A stretch of DNA of 7,769 nt from JAPLYB01 sp964481435 (GTDB taxonomy: Archaea > Nanobdellota > Nanobdellia > Pacearchaeales > UBA284), in the NCBI GenBank assembly GCA_964481435.1, contig CAYZTH010000030.1, positions 1-7,769 on the forward strand, given 5' to 3'. Both the position numbers and the translations under genes were made by a program. Below the pieces are notes generated by a model. It made no database searches, was not told where the DNA came from, and worked only from the letters and a program-made list of their open reading frames with translations. This document shows, one piece after another, positions 4,935-7,769 of the stretch (within the stretch, counting starts at the first letter, position 1; the number at the start of each line of letters is the position of its first letter).

Positions 4935-7334
4935 ATGAAAATTAAAAAAGTATATGTTTTTGTTGTTTTGATGTTTATTCTTGCACTATCTGTGTCTGTT
5001 GTTCAGGCAAAAATAATATTGAATAGTATGGGCGAGCAGTATAATCTTGGAGATAAATTATCTCAGACCATGAGTGTTATGACTGTGGATAATTTCCAGG
5101 GTTTTTTGAGAGCATCATTATTCTGTGGAGATAGGGAAACACTCTTGTTCTATTCTCCGATTTCAACAGAAATGAATAAAGAGAAAAAATTTTCATTTGA
5201 ATTTGTAGCGTCACGGGCAGGGTCATGCTATATTCAGGCCACTCTGGAGAAGGGTTCAATTGTTGACTTGGCTCAGACTCAGACTTTTGAGATAACAAGC
5301 GAGATAAAAATTGTACCTAGCTTGAATAAACAGTTTTTTATGCCTCAAGAAGAACTGAAAATCTCAGGCAGAGTCAGTATGGTAAACGGGGCTGTGTTTA
5401 ATGGCGCTGCAAAGATAATACTTGACAGCAAGGAATATTCAACAGTTGTTTCTAAAGGATCTTTTTCCGAGCCCATAATCCTTGAGAAAAATATTGCTCC
5501 TGGACAACATATACTGGTCATGCAATTAAATGATGATAAGGGAAACAGCGGTTTATCAGAGATAACTTTTGAAGTCGGTGTTGTCAAGACTGCTTTGATA
5601 ATTGGAACAGATAGAGATTCAGTAGTGCCTGGAGAAATAATTGAGATATCTCCTGTTGTTGTAGACCAAGCATATAATCCTATAAGTGAGCCAATCTCTG
5701 TAAAGATTATGAGGGTGGATAGTGGGGCGTTTGGCTTCCAGAAGACAGTCATACTATTCAATGAAGTTATAAATACGACCAATCAAACAAATGATTCTTA
5801 TGCTGGATTGGTTCAATACAGATTTTCTTTAGATGCTTCACCTCAAGATTATATTATTGAGGCAAGTGGCGCTGGTTTTACAGTTCAAAAAATAATTTAT
5901 GTTCCGGTTGTAGAAAAAATCTCTTATGAAGTTGTAAATTCTATTCTTATAATAAAGAATATAGGGAATGTTGTTTATCAGAGGCCGATTGAGCTTAGCT
6001 TCATCATGGGAGATATAAAAGTAGATAAGATAATTAATCCTAAAATCAAAGTCAATGGTCAGTTAGAGTATCCTCTTAATGAATTAGAAACTCCTCAGGG
6101 AGAGTATGAATTAAACCTGAAGTCAGAGAACAGCAGCGAGGTAATACCCCGGGTTCCTATTGGAATTGTGGGACAGGTTACTGGGCAGGCATCTGGCTCT
6201 TTGAGTTTAGAGGGCAGCAACAAGTCTGTCTTTGTTCCAACCATGATTATTATAATCCTTGTTCTTTTGATTGTACTTATTTGCGTTGAAAGAAAGTTCT
6301 TATTTGGAATATTCAAATCAAAGAAGAAAAAAAGAGAGGCTCCGGCAACAGTCAGAGGTTATGAAGTCTATCAAGACGATGCATCAAGCCCCAAGGCTTC
6401 TGGACCAGTGTCAAATGCAAAATCAGCTTCGTCGTCAAAATCTCCTGCATCTGCTAGGGGCAATTACGGACAGGGTTTTTCATCATCCAAAGCTTTTAAG
6501 AATACAGAAAGCCCAGTTAGAAATACTCAAAATAAGGTAGTGACTTCAAAAATGACCGAAACACAAAAACCTTCTTTAAGGATGTCTGAAATAACTAGAC
6601 AGCATCAGAAATCAAGGATTGAGGCATCAACAAGCCAAGATAAAAGGATTTTCTCCTCAAGGATAGATGTAATTAAGGCATTGTTCGATAAATATGCTGC
6701 AGGACTTGCTGCTTCTAAAATAGAGCCTAAGACTATAGCTGGTCAGAAAAAAGAAGTGAGTGTTCTTATGATTAGAGTCAATGGAATGAATGATCTTATT
6801 GCTCTGAAAAATAAAGATTCTTTCTTGTTCAATGAGTTAGCAGATACATATTTTTCAAAAGTCCTTAAAAGAATCCAAGCAAATGGGGGAGTAGCTGATT
6901 TGTATGATAATCAATTCATTATATTCTTTAATGTAAATCCTCAGGGAAATCATCAGGCAATGGCCCTAAAGACCGCACAGGAGATAAAGAAGATAACTCA
7001 AGAGCTTAATCAAGAGTTAGCTGTGAGGGGGCAGACATTCCAGATAAGCGTATCATCGGGCTTGCATGCTGGGCCACTGGTTGTTTCGTCTATAGGTATG
7101 GATAAGTCCTTGAAGTATACGCCTGTGGCAGATACAACAAATATAGCCAAGGCACTTGAGAGAAAGGCCTTCAAAGGCGAGATAATCCTGTCTGAATCGT
7201 TCTATAATCAAGTTTCAAGCGTAACATCGGCAAAGAAGATAACGCCCTTATCCATGGGAAATAAGGCTATGAATGCCTTCTTAGTTCAGGAACCAGTTGT
7301 AGAGAAGAAGAATACGCCTTACTGGGCAAAATAA
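4935..7334 (+). CDS. Single-pass surface protein with degenerate class III cyclase-like cytosolic domain
   Basis: This 799-residue protein has receptor-cyclase architecture. Residues 1-25 are a signal peptide (Val-Gln-Ala before Lys). Residues 26 to about 425 are a beta-rich ectodomain, probably several Ig-like modules, with C64 and C98 as a possible disulfide and Asn-X-Ser/Thr sites such as Asn-Thr-Thr at 280-282. One transmembrane helix at about 433-451 is followed by basic stop-transfer residues. Residues 465-600 are a Ser/Lys/Gln-rich, probably disordered linker. Residues 605-760 align with class III adenylate/guanylate cyclase domains: VSVLMIRVNGM, the Gly-Gly-x-x-Asp turn at 651-655, SSGLHAGPLVVSSIG, and YTPVADTTNIAKALE. 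Key residues are changed: the first metal Asp is R614, the second Q660, the purine Lys L656 and the transition-state Arg A740. D733 and N736 remain. It is therefore probably not a cyclase, and may bind a nucleotide or partner or pair with an active domain. The loss calls rest on hand alignment. Confidence 0.9.
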   Translation: MKIKKVYVFVVLMFILALSVSVVQAKIILNSMGEQYNLGDKLSQTMSVMTVDNFQGFLRASLFCGDRETLLFYSPISTEMNKEKKFSFEFVASRAGSCYIQATLEKGSIVDLAQTQTFEITSEIKIVPSLNKQFFMPQEELKISGRVSMVNGAVFNGAAKIILDSKEYSTVVSKGSFSEPIILEKNIAPGQHILVMQLNDDKGNSGLSEITFEVGVVKTALIIGTDRDSVVPGEIIEISPVVVDQAYNPISEPISVKIMRVDSGAFGFQKTVILFNEVINTTNQTNDSYAGLVQYRFSLDASPQDYIIEASGAGFTVQKIIYVPVVEKISYEVVNSILIIKNIGNVVYQRPIELSFIMGDIKVDKIINPKIKVNGQLEYPLNELETPQGEYELNLKSENSSEVIPRVPIGIVGQVTGQASGSLSLEGSNKSVFVPTMIIIILVLLIVLICVERKFLFGIFKSKKKKREAPATVRGYEVYQDDASSPKASGPVSNAKSASSSKSPASARGNYGQGFSSSKAFKNTESPVRNTQNKVVTSKMTETQKPSLRMSEITRQHQKSRIEASTSQDKRIFSSRIDVIKALFDKYAAGLAASKIEPKTIAGQKKEVSVLMIRVNGMNDLIALKNKDSFLFNELADTYFSKVLKRIQANGGVADLYDNQFIIFFNVNPQGNHQAMALKTAQEIKKITQELNQELAVRGQTFQISVSSGLHAGPLVVSSIGMDKSLKYTPVADTTNIAKALERKAFKGEIILSESFYNQVSSVTSAKKITPLSMGNKAMNAFLVQEPVVEKKNTPYWAK

Positions 7335-7342
7335 ATCTTTAA

Positions 7343-7717
7343 TTATAAATAACTTTTATCCCCCGAAGATGTTCTGACCCGTCTACTAAAAAGAGTCTGG
7401 GCTAGCCTAATATCCTCATTTGGTTCAAATGAATATTCGGCTTCATTCGCTTCTGATGTTCTGACATAAACTTTGCTTCCCTTCATAGTCTCTGTAACGA
7501 GGCCGTAACGCAATAAATATTCAGAAATCCATCGTTGTGCATTTGGGCAAGGATTGCCACTTCCATCTAATCTCATGGCATCTAATCCTTCTGAAGGAAT
7601 ATTTGCTAAAAGTCTTACAACATTTATTCCGAGATTGACTTCTTTTCCTTTTTTTGGGACAATTTTTATTGTTCCTGACTTGGACCGGCCTAAACTTTTT
7701 ATATCATCAAGTTTCAT
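7343..7717 (-). CDS. Small hypothetical protein, possibly winged-helix
   Basis: I do not recognise this 124-residue soluble protein. After a short basic N-terminus (GTIKIVPKKGKEVNLG, residues 15-30), helices at about 31-39 and 58-71 are followed by LVTETMKGSKVYVRT (73-87). That segment reads as a two-stranded wing, so a winged helix-turn-helix is plausible but not demonstrated. The C-terminal 30 residues are charged and contain RRVR. Cys57 lies in a Gly-Asn-Pro-Cys-Pro-Asn loop with no second cysteine, so there is no zinc site. It converges with the membrane-protein gene, with eight bases between stop codons. The ATG at 7717 is the only sensible start. No TATA box or ribosome-binding site is evident in front of it, and a hairpin-forming repeat sits 20-35 bases upstream instead. 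Confidence 0.72.
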   Translation of the reverse strand: MKLDDIKSLGRSKSGTIKIVPKKGKEVNLGINVVRLLANIPSEGLDAMRLDGSGNPCPNAQRWISEYLLRYGLVTETMKGSKVYVRTSEANEAEYSFEPNEDIRLAQTLFSRRVRTSSGDKSYL

Positions 7718-7736
7718 TTTAACTAGAAAGAAATCT

Positions 7737-7752
7737 CCAGCCTTTAGGCTGG
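7737..7752. repeat. Inverted repeat with six-base stem near the right edge
   Basis: CCAGCC and GGCTGG are perfect complements around the four-base loop TTTA. On the minus strand the hairpin is followed by the T-rich stretch AGATTTCTTTCT, so it could end transcription of a minus-strand gene lying to the right. On the plus strand, a stem closed by a TTTA loop and followed by GGTG resembles terminal hairpins of IS200/IS605-type elements. The window stops too soon to decide. Confidence 0.6.
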
Positions 7753-7753
7753 G

Positions 7754-7764
7754 GTGCTGAGCAC
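7754..7764. repeat. Short second inverted repeat next to the hairpin at 7737
   Basis: GTGCTGAGCAC reads the same on both strands except for the central base and could form a four-base stem with a TGA loop. It starts two bases after the first repeat, giving a tandem pair of inverted repeats within 28 bases. The pair may belong to a terminator, a mobile-element end or an operator. Confidence 0.45.
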
Positions 7765-7769
7765 AAGAT

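Noticed and set aside
5345..5782. Open frame of 145 codons on the minus strand inside the receptor-like gene
   Set aside because: It lies wholly opposite a well-supported coding region and its Ser/Thr/Ile-rich product looks like the antisense of beta-rich coding sequence.
4935..7334. Calling the 799-residue protein an active adenylate or guanylate cyclase
   Set aside because: Both metal-binding Asp positions and the transition-state Arg appear replaced, so activity cannot be claimed.
7737..7769. A definite IS200/IS605 insertion sequence end
   Set aside because: Only one hairpin at the window edge is visible, with no transposase, TnpB fragment or second copy, so it is listed only as an inverted repeat.

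Overview
The window looks like a low-GC archaeal chromosome segment, most plausibly from a DPANN-type lineage such as Woesearchaeota or Pacearchaeota (inference). Three things point that way. The threonyl-tRNA synthetase has the archaea-specific N-terminal editing domain instead of the bacterial TGS/editing module. Several genes have a TATA-like AT box 24-27 bases before the ATG, as expected for leaderless archaeal mRNAs. The truncated tRNA-Thr ends in discriminator U with no encoded CCA. The surface protein style (Ig-like ectodomain, one C-terminal-side membrane helix) also fits DPANN genomes, but a phylum call needs a tree.

Layout: bases 1-53 are the 3' part of a tRNA-Thr(CGU). A two-helix membrane protein with a possible PH-like cytosolic domain follows on the plus strand (93-644). 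It meets, with one base between stop codons, a three-gene minus-strand operon read from 3220 to 646: thrS (archaeal ThrRS), a small PepSY-like protein and a SemiSWEET sugar transporter. The ThrRS editing and catalytic residues are nearly all recognisable. The SemiSWEET keeps its PQ motif and Trp/Asn pocket pair.

Next come two divergent genes sharing a 167-base promoter region (4768-4934). On the minus strand is a secreted, six-cysteine, Arg-rich protein of unknown function (3295-4767). On the plus strand is a 799-residue single-pass membrane protein (4935-7334). The latter has a signal peptide, beta-rich ectodomain, one transmembrane helix, a long Ser/Lys-rich linker and a C-terminal class III nucleotide cyclase-like domain that appears to lack both metal-binding aspartates and the transition-state arginine. 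It has the architecture of a receptor cyclase with a probably non-catalytic cyclase domain, and is the most interesting object here.

The window ends with a small minus-strand gene of unknown function, possibly winged-helix (7343-7717), and two adjacent inverted repeats (7737-7764) at the right edge that may be a terminator or a mobile-element end. No CRISPR array or complete mobile element is present, and no stretch over 300 bases lacks a gene.
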